From positions 1 to 47,599 of the forward strand of contig QJWJ01000280.1 of NCBI GenBank assembly GCA_003235365.1: a DNA stretch of 47,599 nt, written 5' to 3'. This document shows positions 33,196-42,061 of the stretch, piece after piece (positions within the stretch are counted from its first letter, which is position 1; each line of letters starts with the position of its first letter). This DNA is from Deltaproteobacteria bacterium. GTDB taxonomy: Bacteria; Myxococcota_A; Polyangia; Polyangiales; Polyangiaceae. The notes under the pieces were generated by a model, which was not told the origin of the DNA, made no database searches, and saw only the letters and a program-made list of their open reading frames with translations. The position numbers and the translations under genes were made by a program.

Positions 33196-34692
33196 TTACT
33201 TGCAGCTTTCCAACTCGGCGTCGGCCAAGTCTGGTTCGTCGACGAGCACGTTGTCGTATTCACGGGAATCTTCGACTTGACCCACCGTGAGGTTCTTGTA
33301 GTTGCTGTTGAAGATCAGATTGTCGTGCACTTCGACGTTGCGGATCAGTTCTCCGTTCTCGGACTGCAGCTCGATCCCATGGTCGGCGCGACCGACGATG
33401 TTGTAGGCAATCTCGAGATCTGCACCGCCGTCGACGTAAATGCCGTCCGACGATTCGTCCCCCGGGGGATAGGTGCAATTGCCTCGTGAGCAGTAGGGCC
33501 AGTAGTTGCTCGCGTCCAGTACGACGTTGTCGACGATCTGACCCTGTCGAGCCGTTTCGGAGTCGTTCTGTTCGTAGCCGATGATGTCGATGGCGATGTT
33601 GTTGACGTCGTGGATGAAGTTGCTCGACACGCAAAAGTCTTCGATGTTGCCGTTGACCACGAGCACCTCGCTGTTGCCGACGTACAAGTTGTACATCTCG
33701 TTGCCGCTGATCGTCAGATTGGAGATCAGATCACCTTCTGAGTGGGCGATGATACCGTGCCCGTTGTAGTAGCATTCGGCGTCGTCGAGCCCGTTCGGTC
33801 CGATGTCGTGGATCACGTTGCCGCGCACCTCGATGAATGACAGGTCGTCTCCCTCTGGTTCGATTTCGATCCCGATCGTGTCGTTGTCGAGCGAGCTGCC
33901 CGGGTGATTGGCGAGCTCGAAGCCCTGGAACACCACGTAACTGGCGCTGATCCTCACCAACGCGGTCTGTTTTGGATTGCCCGCAATGAGAGGGAGCTCG
34001 CCTGGGTTTTCGTTCTCGAAGATGACGTAGGCACCGTCGGCGCCTCCCTCGGCAATCTCGAACGGCTCGTAGGGACCGGTCGCATCCACGAGCACCGTGG
34101 TTCCCGCGCTCACCGAGTCCGCGGCGTGCTGAAGTGAGCGCCACGGGTCGTCGCGGCTGCCGTCACCGTCGTCCGAGCCGCTGGCCGCTGAAACATAACG
34201 CAGCCGCTGATTGGTTTGCGCTGTCCTCAGTGCGTTCGTGCCAGATCGACCAAGTCCCAGTTGGTCGAACGTGTCGTCGGTCAACGTAACGTTGCTCGGA
34301 TCGATGCGATCGGCCGCAGCGGCGCAGAACTCTCCAGCGACGGCGGGACCCACGCTGGACCCGCTGTCGATCTCATCGTCGGACGGCGTGTCGGAGGCGT
34401 CGCCCTCGTCCCCTTCGTCGGAGGGGTCGGGTTGTGACGGGGAGGACGGTCTGGGGGTCGCGGCGTCGTTCCCCGACGAATCGTCATCCGTGTTGCCAGC
34501 GCCGTCGTCGAATCCAGCGTCGGCGTCGGTCGCCGCCGCCGTCGTGTCGTCTTCATCGTCGTCGTCCGCGCAGGCGAGGCTCAGCGCACCGACCGCCAGT
34601 AGCGGGGCTGCAAGTCGTGTGAGTCGGCGCAATCGCGCGTCGAACGGTTGGGTGCACGCGAGGGAAAGGCGGGAGGATCGAGTTGATTTCAT
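33196..34692 (-). CDS. Right-handed beta-helix lipoprotein (pectate-lyase-like)
   Basis: A 498-residue protein from ATG 34692 with GAGGA upstream. The lipobox (GALSLAC) is followed directly by an acidic run (ADDDDEDD) and a long Asp/Ser/Pro linker to about residue 115. Then comes a typical single-stranded right-handed beta-helix: YVSAASGSDDGDGSRDDPWRSLQHA at the start, and coils such as YVVFQGFELANH, SFIEVRGNVIHDI, LTISGNEMYN, VSSNFIHDVNN and LEIAYNIVG. This pattern matches PL9-type pectate lyases and related parallel-beta-helix enzymes. A catalytic lysine is not evident to me, so activity on pectin is an inference from fold. Confidence 0.8.
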   Translation of the reverse strand: MKSTRSSRLSLACTQPFDARLRRLTRLAAPLLAVGALSLACADDDDEDDTTAAATDADAGFDDGAGNTDDDSSGNDAATPRPSSPSQPDPSDEGDEGDASDTPSDDEIDSGSSVGPAVAGEFCAAAADRIDPSNVTLTDDTFDQLGLGRSGTNALRTAQTNQRLRYVSAASGSDDGDGSRDDPWRSLQHAADSVSAGTTVLVDATGPYEPFEIAEGGADGAYVIFENENPGELPLIAGNPKQTALVRISASYVVFQGFELANHPGSSLDNDTIGIEIEPEGDDLSFIEVRGNVIHDIGPNGLDDAECYYNGHGIIAHSEGDLISNLTISGNEMYNLYVGNSEVLVVNGNIEDFCVSSNFIHDVNNIAIDIIGYEQNDSETARQGQIVDNVVLDASNYWPYCSRGNCTYPPGDESSDGIYVDGGADLEIAYNIVGRADHGIELQSENGELIRNVEVHDNLIFNSNYKNLTVGQVEDSREYDNVLVDEPDLADAELESCK

Positions 34693-34829
34693 GGGGTCAT
34701 TCCTCGGAAAGGGGGCACCGGCTGGTGCCGTCTTCGGAAGTATTGATGGTTCAGACTTGCTCTTTGGGCCACTACAGGCCCCTACAACGGGGCTCGAAGC
34801 CGAAACGTCATCGATGTCGCTCCGCGCGC

Positions 34830-35741
34830 TCAGACTTGCACGATGGTCACGTTGGCTAGACCGAGACGCAGTTGCCGCGTGCCGCGACGCCTCTCGATGA
34901 TGTCCGAAGCATCATCGAATCCCGCCTTGGAGAACACTTGACGGATCCGGCAGATGTCGACCGACAACTTCGTCTCGTTGCAGCCGAGCATTTTCAACAG
35001 ATCCAAGGAATCGACCCAGCCGTGGCTCGTTTCCGGCAACGAAGCATCTGCGCCGTCGTGTTGCCGCTGTCGAGCAAGCGTGAGCAGCACGTAGTTGCAC
35101 GCACGACTGCCCAGATCGAATCTCCTGCCGCCGCCTTGCCCAGCCAGCTCGACGTGCTCTTCGTCCAGGCTGACCCGAAACTCGAGCTCGAGCTCGCTCA
35201 GACGGAGTGTGCTGGTCGCGTGTTGGGCTGTTGGGGCGAACTTGCCTCCACTGAAGAAGCGGTAGTTGCGTTCATTGTGACGAAAGATCTGTCCGTCCAC
35301 GAGCTCGCTGCTCTGGCCTTCGATGTCGAGCCACCACTGAGAACCCTTGGCGAGATAGGCCGAGGCCGTGGGTTCGTCCGCATTGGGGATCAGTATCAAA
35401 GACGGTTCGCCCGTCTGCAGCTCGCCGGTGTCGAGACACAACACCGCTGGGTTGGGCGCAGAGGTTTCCTGCAAGGACAGCGAATGGTTGGCGAGTTTGA
35501 CGACGTCCTTGACGGATAGTGCGATCGCTTTGCCACCCGCGATGGCCTCCCCATTGACGAATGTGCCGTTGGTGCTACCCAAGTCTCGCACCCACCACTG
35601 CTCGTCGTGCCAGAAGAACAGTGCGTGGCGTGATGAGGTATCGGGATCTTCGACAACCGTGTCACAGCGGCGCGAACGGCCAAACACGTGCTCCGCAAGC
35701 AACACGACGAGCCGATCGTCGGGCAAACGAACGAGACCCAT
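34830..35741 (-). CDS. FHA-domain protein with C-terminal winged helix
   Basis: A 303-residue protein whose ATG overlaps the stop of the upstream PEGA gene (TGATG at 35739-35743). The FHA domain occupies about residues 5-100 with the phosphothreonine-binding signature RRCDTVVEDPDTSSRHALFF and DLGSTNGTFVNG. The middle is beta-rich with no clear match. The last 100 residues, from FDLGSRACNYVLLTLARQR through HGWVDSLDLLKML to ICRIRQVFSKAGFDDASDII and RRGTRQLRLG, have the layout of an OmpR-type winged helix. This suggests a transcription factor gated by phosphothreonine recognition, with the kinase two genes upstream as its likely partner. Confidence 0.8.
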   Translation of the reverse strand: MGLVRLPDDRLVVLLAEHVFGRSRRCDTVVEDPDTSSRHALFFWHDEQWWVRDLGSTNGTFVNGEAIAGGKAIALSVKDVVKLANHSLSLQETSAPNPAVLCLDTGELQTGEPSLILIPNADEPTASAYLAKGSQWWLDIEGQSSELVDGQIFRHNERNYRFFSGGKFAPTAQHATSTLRLSELELEFRVSLDEEHVELAGQGGGRRFDLGSRACNYVLLTLARQRQHDGADASLPETSHGWVDSLDLLKMLGCNETKLSVDICRIRQVFSKAGFDDASDIIERRRGTRQLRLGLANVTIVQV

Positions 35742-36802
35742 CAGAATTGCCCCGTGACCAACAACGCACCCGGGGCGACAGTCACACCCAGCTGGGGGCT
35801 CTCGCCATCTGCAGTCTGTTCCGAGTCCGTTGAAAGCCAGAACAGAGCCCCGCCGGTGAGCAGTCCCACGCCAGCGACGACCAGACTGCCCGTGTAAATT
35901 CCTCGCCAGGAGTCGTAACTGTCCAGCGCGTTGGGATCGTAGTCGTCGGTCGTGCACTGTGACGGACCACCACAGACGTCCGATCGATAAGACACCGCGA
36001 GCCCGAAGCTGACTCCTGCGAACACCGCAGCCGCGGCGCCGACGCCCAAGCTCGACCAGGCGGCGACTCTGAGCGGATCGGTTTGCTCCGCGCCCGCAGG
36101 TGGTGTGCCGTCCGCGACGCTCGCCTCGCGCGGAGCAGGCGCGTCGCTTGGTTTCGCGGGCACGGGTGTCGTCACTGGCGGTGGTGGCGCGGGGGAAACG
36201 GGGACTGCGGCCGTGTCCTCGATCGTCTCCTCGATGGGGTCGAGCACGACGCGCACGACACGGTGCTCGCCGGCCTCGATCTGGAGCGAGCTTGCATGGG
36301 AGCGATAGCCCTCGGCACGCACCTGAATACGGACGGTTCCCGGGTCGACGAACAACACCTCTGGCAGGGGTGTGAGGCCCGCGGGGGAGTCGTCGAGCTG
36401 AACGTTCGCGCCGTCGACTGGGCAAATGAGCTCGAGCTCACCCACGCGGCTCTTCAGTGATGCAATCAGTTGCGGAAGTTGAGGAACGCGTTGTTGGGTT
36501 TCGGTGCTGGCGCTGCGCTCGAACTGCAACAATCGGCGTAGCGCTTCCGCGTTGAGCTGCAGAAACTCCAGGGCTCGGGCCTGGTTGTAGAGTAACGCCG
36601 GGCTCGGAGCGTAGCGGTACGCCGCCTCGTAGCAGGCGAGCGCCTCGGCATGGCGATTGGCGAGCATGGCTTGATCGCCTGCGCCCTTGGCCGATTGCCC
36701 AGACGCGGAACACGTTGCCGGCGCGGGTTGGGCATGGGCGGTGTGAAGGGGTACCAGCACCCCCACCAGCGCGAGGAATCCAACCCTGACCGAGAACCGC
36801 AT
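35741..36802 (-). CDS. TPR/PEGA-domain membrane protein
   Basis: A 353-residue protein with a signal peptide (FLALVGVLVPLHTAHA). Residues about 35-110 form TPR-like helices (AMLANRHAEALACYEAAYRYAP, LLYNQARALEFLQLNAEAL). A PEGA domain follows at about 118-190 (VDGANVQLDDSPAGLTPLPE, then VRIQVRAEGYRSH). After a Pro-rich linker there are two membrane-like segments (AAWSSLGVGAAAAVFAGVSFGLAV and IYTGSLVVAGVGLLTGGALFWL). This TPR-PEGA-two-helix layout is common next to Hanks kinases in Myxococcota. It is the middle gene of a kinase-PEGA-FHA operon, 10 bp from the kinase and overlapping the FHA gene. Confidence 0.85.
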   Translation of the reverse strand: MRFSVRVGFLALVGVLVPLHTAHAQPAPATCSASGQSAKGAGDQAMLANRHAEALACYEAAYRYAPSPALLYNQARALEFLQLNAEALRRLLQFERSASTETQQRVPQLPQLIASLKSRVGELELICPVDGANVQLDDSPAGLTPLPEVLFVDPGTVRIQVRAEGYRSHASSLQIEAGEHRVVRVVLDPIEETIEDTAAVPVSPAPPPPVTTPVPAKPSDAPAPREASVADGTPPAGAEQTDPLRVAAWSSLGVGAAAAVFAGVSFGLAVSYRSDVCGGPSQCTTDDYDPNALDSYDSWRGIYTGSLVVAGVGLLTGGALFWLSTDSEQTADGESPQLGVTVAPGALLVTGQF

Positions 36803-36812
36803 CGCGGCGAGC

Positions 36813-38264
36813 CTACAGGAACAACGGCGGCTTGTCGTCGCGCTTTGGGGAGGAACTCGGCGTGGAAGGGCCGGAGGTGGTGCGAGGTTGTGGGTCGATG
36901 AACTGGGGGGGTTCAGCGCCCGTCGGGCTCGGAGCGCGAGCAGGCGAGTTCCCGCTGTGCGTCGCTGGTGGCGTTGCGGGTGGAGCTGTGGCGATGCCCT
37001 TCGCTGAAGACCTCACCGTCGTCGGCGCGGACGTCGAGCTGTGGTTGGTCGGGGCTGACTCTGCGGTGGCGATGCGAGAGGAGGTGGCCCGCGTTCCATC
37101 CCTTTCCCGCGCCGTCACAGTTGGGGGCGAAACCTCGTGTGACGGCTCGCGGTCGGTCTGAACAGCATCCGTGAGTGGTGCAGTGTTCGCCGTCGGTTCG
37201 GGTTCGGGAACGAACCAGAACCATGCTCCAACGACCAGTGACCCGAACACGGCGCTCAGCGCCAGGGTGATGGGTAGTTTGGAACGCGGCTCGGTGGCGA
37301 TCCCCGGGACCGATAGAGGCGCTCCAGTCCCAGCTTCATCGGACGGCTCGGTGTTTCGCGCAGCGGTGATCGCAGTGTGGGGCGTCGGTGCGATGTCGGC
37401 ATCGTCTCGCAACACCACCCCGAGCGACAGCTTCAGCTCTCGCGCGGCTTCCTTGACACTCGAGAAGCGCAGGGTGGGATCACGCTGCGTGCCGCGGGCA
37501 AACCAATCGTCGAACCCGGCGGGAGCACCCATTGACGAGGGTAGCGGTAGGGGGTCGTGGCAAATTGCCTTGATCAGCGCTGGCGCGCTGTAGCCCTCGA
37601 ACGGCAAACGCCCCACCAAGCATTCGAACGCCAACACCGCCATCGCCCAAACGTCGCTCGTGGCCTCCACGCTCTTGCCGTCCTCGACTTGTTCAGGACT
37701 CATGTACGGCAACGTTCCGAGAACTGCGCCGGCGGCGGTTTGCAGGCCACCACTCGAGAAGTCGCGCAGTGATTTGGCGATGCCGAAATCGAGCACCTTG
37801 ACGATCACGTCGTCATCGTTGCGGGCCAGGAAAACATTGTCCGGTTTGATGTCCCGGTGGATTATCCCGGCGGCGTGGGCTTCTCCGACCCCGCGGGCGA
37901 TCTGGGAGAGCACCTTGCAGGTGAACTGTGCGCTGAGCGCGCCTTCGCGCCGCAGTCGCTCACCGAGAGTTTCTCCGACGAGTTGCTCCATGACGAGGTA
38001 GGCGACCCCGTCGTCAACGCCATAGTCGAACGTGCGTACGACATGAGGGCTGCCCAGCTGCGCGGCGGCGCGTGCCTCGAGCGAGAATCGCGCGGCTGCG
38101 TCGCTGATCTTGGACGAACCCGTCACCGTCTTGATCGCGACGCGCGAGTGGAGGGTCAGGTGTTCCGCTTGCCAGACGCAACCCATCGCACCGCGCCCCA
38201 GCTCCTTTTCCAGCCGGTAGCGGCCGCCGAGAATGAGACCGGGGTGTGGTTCTCGGCCGCTCAT
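36813..38264 (-). CDS. Hanks-type Ser/Thr protein kinase, membrane-anchored
   Basis: A 483-residue kinase. The catalytic domain covers about residues 16-280 with the glycine loop LGRGAMGCV, Lys45 in VAIK, catalytic HRDIKPDN (Asp138), LDFG (Asp159) and GTLPYMSPEQ. One transmembrane helix follows at about 331-352 (PITLALSAVFGSLVVGAWFWF), then a Pro/Ser/Thr-rich extracytoplasmic tail of 130 residues ending LFL. All catalytic residues are present, so it should be active. ATG 38264 is chosen because the kinase domain begins soon after. It leads an operon with PEGA and FHA proteins; the latter could read its phosphothreonine marks. Confidence 0.95.
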   Translation of the reverse strand: MSGREPHPGLILGGRYRLEKELGRGAMGCVWQAEHLTLHSRVAIKTVTGSSKISDAAARFSLEARAAAQLGSPHVVRTFDYGVDDGVAYLVMEQLVGETLGERLRREGALSAQFTCKVLSQIARGVGEAHAAGIIHRDIKPDNVFLARNDDDVIVKVLDFGIAKSLRDFSSGGLQTAAGAVLGTLPYMSPEQVEDGKSVEATSDVWAMAVLAFECLVGRLPFEGYSAPALIKAICHDPLPLPSSMGAPAGFDDWFARGTQRDPTLRFSSVKEAARELKLSLGVVLRDDADIAPTPHTAITAARNTEPSDEAGTGAPLSVPGIATEPRSKLPITLALSAVFGSLVVGAWFWFVPEPEPTANTAPLTDAVQTDREPSHEVSPPTVTARERDGTRATSSRIATAESAPTNHSSTSAPTTVRSSAKGIATAPPATPPATHSGNSPARAPSPTGAEPPQFIDPQPRTTSGPSTPSSSPKRDDKPPLFL

Positions 38265-38465
38265 GCTCCCAGCAGTATGTGCGGTTTCGCTTGGGAATGC
38301 GACGGTCGTAGGGCGACGCGCGCTGCCGCCAGAGGAGGGCTTCGACGCGAGTCCACGGGAACGGCGCAAAGTCTTGCAAAGTTGGCGACTTGGAGTCGTC
38401 CCGCCGACGCACGGGACAGCGCTGTAGGGACGTGTAGTGGGAGCCCGGCGTTCGTGAAGGCAGCC

Positions 38466-38484
38466 TGTGTTGGTGTCCAACACA
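38466..38484. promoter_or_regulatory. 19-bp inverted repeat upstream of the FG-GAP lipoprotein
   Basis: TGTGTTGG-TGT-CCAACACA has perfect 8-nt arms. It lies 22-40 bp before the start codon and just ahead of the AGGAG at 38492-38496, in the gap divergent to the kinase operon. It may be an operator or an mRNA hairpin near the ribosome binding site. Confidence 0.45.
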
Positions 38485-38505
38485 CGCCAACAGGAGACCC
38501 ATGTT

Positions 38506-41334
38506 ATGAGCCCCAATGAGCCAATGTTCAATTCATCCACGATCAACGACGCGACCAGCGCTGGCCGATGCGAGCGCCGATCCACCTCGTCGGCGTTGCG
38601 TCGCATTGCCTTGTCGATTGCCGTCGCCGCTCTGAGCGCGGGCTGCTTGGAAGATGTGAAGATCACCGACCCCGTCGATGAAGATTCTGGGGTCATGCCT
38701 GGAGGGGACGACGAGCCGTTCGACTCAGACGCCGGGGTCGACGACGGGCCAGAAGATCCCACCGACGACACGCCGGTCGTGCAGGACGACGGGGATGCGG
38801 GAACGGCCGGTGCTGACGACGACACCGACGATGGCGCTCCTAGCCCGCCGACCCCGTCTGTAGAAGGCGGCACGGATGCTGGGGGACCCGTGAGCACCGG
38901 TGACGACGTCGTGGACACGCTTCACAATCTGAACGTCGATACCGAAGAGGGGCCGCGTCTCGACGGCAATGGGCAGCCGCTGCCAGAGAGCTACACACCG
39001 TTGCGACCCAGGCGGACCTTGCGGCAACACGACGAGTTGTTCGTTGCGGGGCTGGGGATCGACGATGAGCTCGATCAGGTCAACCTGTTGAAGTTCACTC
39101 GCACCAATGCCGACGGCACTGGGATGATGAACAAGCTGCCAGAGCAGCCCTTGCCAACGGCCTGGCGTAACAGCGAGGTGAACGCGGCCGCTGCGGGGGA
39201 TGTCGACGGCGATGGCTTCGACGAAGTCGTGCTGTTCTGGTGGGATGACGTGGACTCGGAGTTGCGCATGCAGCTTCTCGACGACCGCGCCTCCGACTTC
39301 GCCGCTTCCGAAGTCGTGGATCTGGGAGCGGCGACACCGACCTCTCTCAGCGTCGTTACGGCGGATTTCGAGGGCAAGGGGGTCGATGGCGTCGCCGTCG
39401 GCGTCGTCGATGGAGCGGCGGGTTTCGTGCAGGTGACCGTGTTGGGGGGAAATGCCGAAGAGGGGTTCCGCATGTTCGATGGACAGCAATTGACCTATGA
39501 GGTCGACGATACTGCCGACGTCAGTGTGGTCATGCGCTCCGGCTATCTGGATCGCGACGCGCCCGAGGAGTTGGTCGTCGTGGTCAATGAGACGCTCGGC
39601 GGTGGGCGCAACGGCAGTTTTGGCGCAGGTTCGAGCCGTTACTACGTGTACGACGACCAGCCCGGCGGGTTGGCGGAGCTGGCATCGGACGTCGTCAGTG
39701 CCCGCGTCGACAACGCGTCCGTCGATGGGTTGTTGTCCACGGTTGCGTTGGGTGACGTCGACGGGGACGGACTCGATGAGATCGTCTTGGCGGGCATCGC
39801 CGACAGCTTCCCGGTCGAATGCGAACCAGTCGAGGCGATGCACGTCGTGCTGGACGACGCCGTGTCGAACTTCGCCGTGCTCGGCGCCGCGCGCAGCGCG
39901 GTCCCAGTGAGCCCTGGTTGTGAGGTCAGTGGCAACGGCGGCTGGACGAACGCCGTTTGGGTCGACACCCTCAACATCGATCAAGACGAGCCCAAAGAGA
40001 TTCACGTCAATGGCAAGGTGTTTGACGACTTCGTCAACAACGCGCCTTGGACCCCGATGGTCGTCGAAGACGTGCCGCTGGAGATCCCTGGCAACCAGTT
40101 GTTCAAGGGCAGCGCCAACAATGATCGTCCGCAAGTCACTTGGGAGAACTCCAGCATCAGCGTGGCTGATGTCACGGATGACGGCTACGACGACCTGATT
40201 GTCTACACACCGCTCAGCGAACGCTTCGGAGACGAGGAGGTCACCACTCATCATTTGGTGGTTTGGGGCTTCAATCCCGCGACGGGGTTGTGGGGAAAAG
40301 AGTACACTCAGGCCCTCGCGGGTTACCCGCAGACGCGGGGTTCGATCACCGGTGGACCGATCCTGCTTCTCCCGCTCAACGTCGATGACGACTCGACCGT
40401 GCTGCAGTTCACGGGAACACACCGCGTCGTCTTCACCGAGCCGATCGTCCATGCTGCGTTGGCCGCTCCGCCGTGTTGGGACGACGGCTCACAGGTGACC
40501 GAAGACTGCCGGACCTCTTGGGGCCAAGGGTCTGCGGTGGGCGCTGACGCTGCCATCTCTCACGAGATCACGGCGAAGGTGCACAAGGGCTACAACGGCC
40601 AGGTGAGCATTCCGTTCGTAGGCGATGTGGGCGTTGAGATGGAGGAGACGGTTGGATTGAGTCTCGCGGTCGAAGCGAGCCTCGGTTACGAGCTGTCGCG
40701 CACGGTGACGTACCAGACTGGCGCCATGGAGGACACGGTGATCGCGACTGTCATTCCCTACGATCAGTACATCTATCGGGTGCTCGCTCACTCTCGCTAC
40801 TCCGATCTGGTGGGGGAAGAGATCGTCGTGTCGTTGCCTCGCCGTCCCCGGACGATGCAGATTGAGCGGCAGTATTTCAACGACAGCCTGGCGGGTGGCG
40901 TTGGGCGAATCGACAATAGTGTCTTCTCCCACGTGATTGGGGACCCGACGACCTACCCAACCGAGAGCGATGCGCGGAGTCGGAGTTCGCTGCGCGTCGG
41001 GCCGGTCGAAGTTGGGGCTAGCAACGGCAATACCGATGTGGAGATCAGCGAGAGCATCGTCGCTGGATTCACCACGTCCATTTCCGTTTCGTACGAGGCA
41101 ACCGTGAAAGCCACTGCCGGCGTGGCGATGGCAGGCTTCTCCGTCGGCCAGGAAACGTCGGTCTCGCTGGGGGTGACGGCGGGGTCGACGACCACCTTCG
41201 CCGGTTCGGTCGGCGACATCCTTCCCGAGAGCTTCACTCTCGACAAGGCATACGGCTACGGCATGTTCGTCTACACCGCGTCCAGCGGCGATCAAGATAG
41301 GCGGTTCGAGGTCATCAACTACTGGGTGGAGTGA
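38506..41334 (+). CDS. Large FG-GAP lipoprotein with pore-former-like C-terminus
   Basis: A 942-residue lipoprotein from ATG 38506 (AGGAG at 38492-38496). Its lipobox is ALSAGC (Cys47), followed by Asp-rich linker to about residue 145. VCBS/FG-GAP calcium-loop motifs appear near residues 229 (GDVDGDGFDEVVLFW), 415 (GDVDGDGLDEIVLAG) and 552 (ADVTDDGYDDLIVY), implying a propeller. Residues about 680-942 differ: long amphipathic strands rich in Ser/Thr/Val, such as MEETVGLSLAVEASLGYEL, SRTVTYQTG, ISESIVAGFTTSISVSYEA and VGQETSVSLGVTAGSTTT. This resembles the stem region of aerolysin/ETX-type pore-forming proteins. The similarity is by pattern only; a surface effector or adhesin is possible. Confidence 0.75.
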   Translation: MSPNEPMFNSSTINDATSAGRCERRSTSSALRRIALSIAVAALSAGCLEDVKITDPVDEDSGVMPGGDDEPFDSDAGVDDGPEDPTDDTPVVQDDGDAGTAGADDDTDDGAPSPPTPSVEGGTDAGGPVSTGDDVVDTLHNLNVDTEEGPRLDGNGQPLPESYTPLRPRRTLRQHDELFVAGLGIDDELDQVNLLKFTRTNADGTGMMNKLPEQPLPTAWRNSEVNAAAAGDVDGDGFDEVVLFWWDDVDSELRMQLLDDRASDFAASEVVDLGAATPTSLSVVTADFEGKGVDGVAVGVVDGAAGFVQVTVLGGNAEEGFRMFDGQQLTYEVDDTADVSVVMRSGYLDRDAPEELVVVVNETLGGGRNGSFGAGSSRYYVYDDQPGGLAELASDVVSARVDNASVDGLLSTVALGDVDGDGLDEIVLAGIADSFPVECEPVEAMHVVLDDAVSNFAVLGAARSAVPVSPGCEVSGNGGWTNAVWVDTLNIDQDEPKEIHVNGKVFDDFVNNAPWTPMVVEDVPLEIPGNQLFKGSANNDRPQVTWENSSISVADVTDDGYDDLIVYTPLSERFGDEEVTTHHLVVWGFNPATGLWGKEYTQALAGYPQTRGSITGGPILLLPLNVDDDSTVLQFTGTHRVVFTEPIVHAALAAPPCWDDGSQVTEDCRTSWGQGSAVGADAAISHEITAKVHKGYNGQVSIPFVGDVGVEMEETVGLSLAVEASLGYELSRTVTYQTGAMEDTVIATVIPYDQYIYRVLAHSRYSDLVGEEIVVSLPRRPRTMQIERQYFNDSLAGGVGRIDNSVFSHVIGDPTTYPTESDARSRSSLRVGPVEVGASNGNTDVEISESIVAGFTTSISVSYEATVKATAGVAMAGFSVGQETSVSLGVTAGSTTTFAGSVGDILPESFTLDKAYGYGMFVYTASSGDQDRRFEVINYWVE

Positions 41335-41373
41335 GTCTCAGCGGGCTTGGCTGATGACGCTCGGGCGCTGACG

Positions 41374-41856
41374 TTAGCCGACGACGCGGTGAGGTTCCGG
41401 GTGAGGAGCCTCACCGTCGAGCCGTTGCAGCAACGAGCCGAGGACGGCCTTGAACTCTTGCTGCTCGAGTCTGCTCTTGCACAACAGCTGAGCGACGTCG
41501 TCGACTTGATCGAGCCGAAAAGTGTGAAAGTCCCGAAGCGCTGGGACAATCCAGCCGATGGCCGTGGCGACGCCGCGGGCGATTCGCGAGTTGGTCATCA
41601 GCACGAGTGTCGGCATGCGCTTGGAGTTGCTCAGGTCGACCCGTCGCAGGTCATTGCGTTGTCGAGCGGTCGCCATCCCGCCACGCGAGTAGATGACAGC
41701 ACCGGTGCGTTCCGAGAACGTGACCTCGCCGTCGATTTCGCGAATCGTCGCGGCCATGAATCGCTGCCACTCCTCGTCGCTTGGCGGATGCTCGCCGTGC
41801 ATCATGATCCGTATGCTGCCCGTATCCGCCCAAAGGAATCCCGGCCGGGGTGCCAT
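41374..41856 (-). CDS. SpoIIAA/STAS-like small protein (tentative)
   Basis: A 160-residue soluble protein, from ATG 41856. It has alternating strands and helices: GSIRIMMHGEHPPSDEEWQRFM, GAVIYSRGGMATARQRNDL, RMPTLVLMTNSRIARGVATAI and FHTFRLDQVDDVAQLL. This order resembles the SpoIIAA/STAS-like fold seen in many myxobacterial proteins of unknown role, but no phosphorylatable serine motif stands out. It is convergent with the FG-GAP lipoprotein gene and separated from it by 39 bp. Confidence 0.6.
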   Translation of the reverse strand: MAPRPGFLWADTGSIRIMMHGEHPPSDEEWQRFMAATIREIDGEVTFSERTGAVIYSRGGMATARQRNDLRRVDLSNSKRMPTLVLMTNSRIARGVATAIGWIVPALRDFHTFRLDQVDDVAQLLCKSRLEQQEFKAVLGSLLQRLDGEAPHPEPHRVVG

Positions 41857-42061
41857 GTCGCAATCCTATCACGTGGCGTTTCGAGCGGGCCACGAACGCT
41901 GCGTCGTGCCACCAAGTCGGGCCAATCCTCCCACCATGGTCGCGTTTGTGGGTAGACATCGCACGTTGGCCGCGGGCTGCTCGAGATTCCGCGATTGTAG
42001 CTCGACCTGACGTCTGAGCCTCACGCCGGGACCCATCAAGCTGCCCCGGAGCGCAGCGCGC

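Noticed and set aside
38725..40452. 575-codon minus-strand frame
   Set aside because: Mirror of the FG-GAP lipoprotein; no domain or ribosome binding site.
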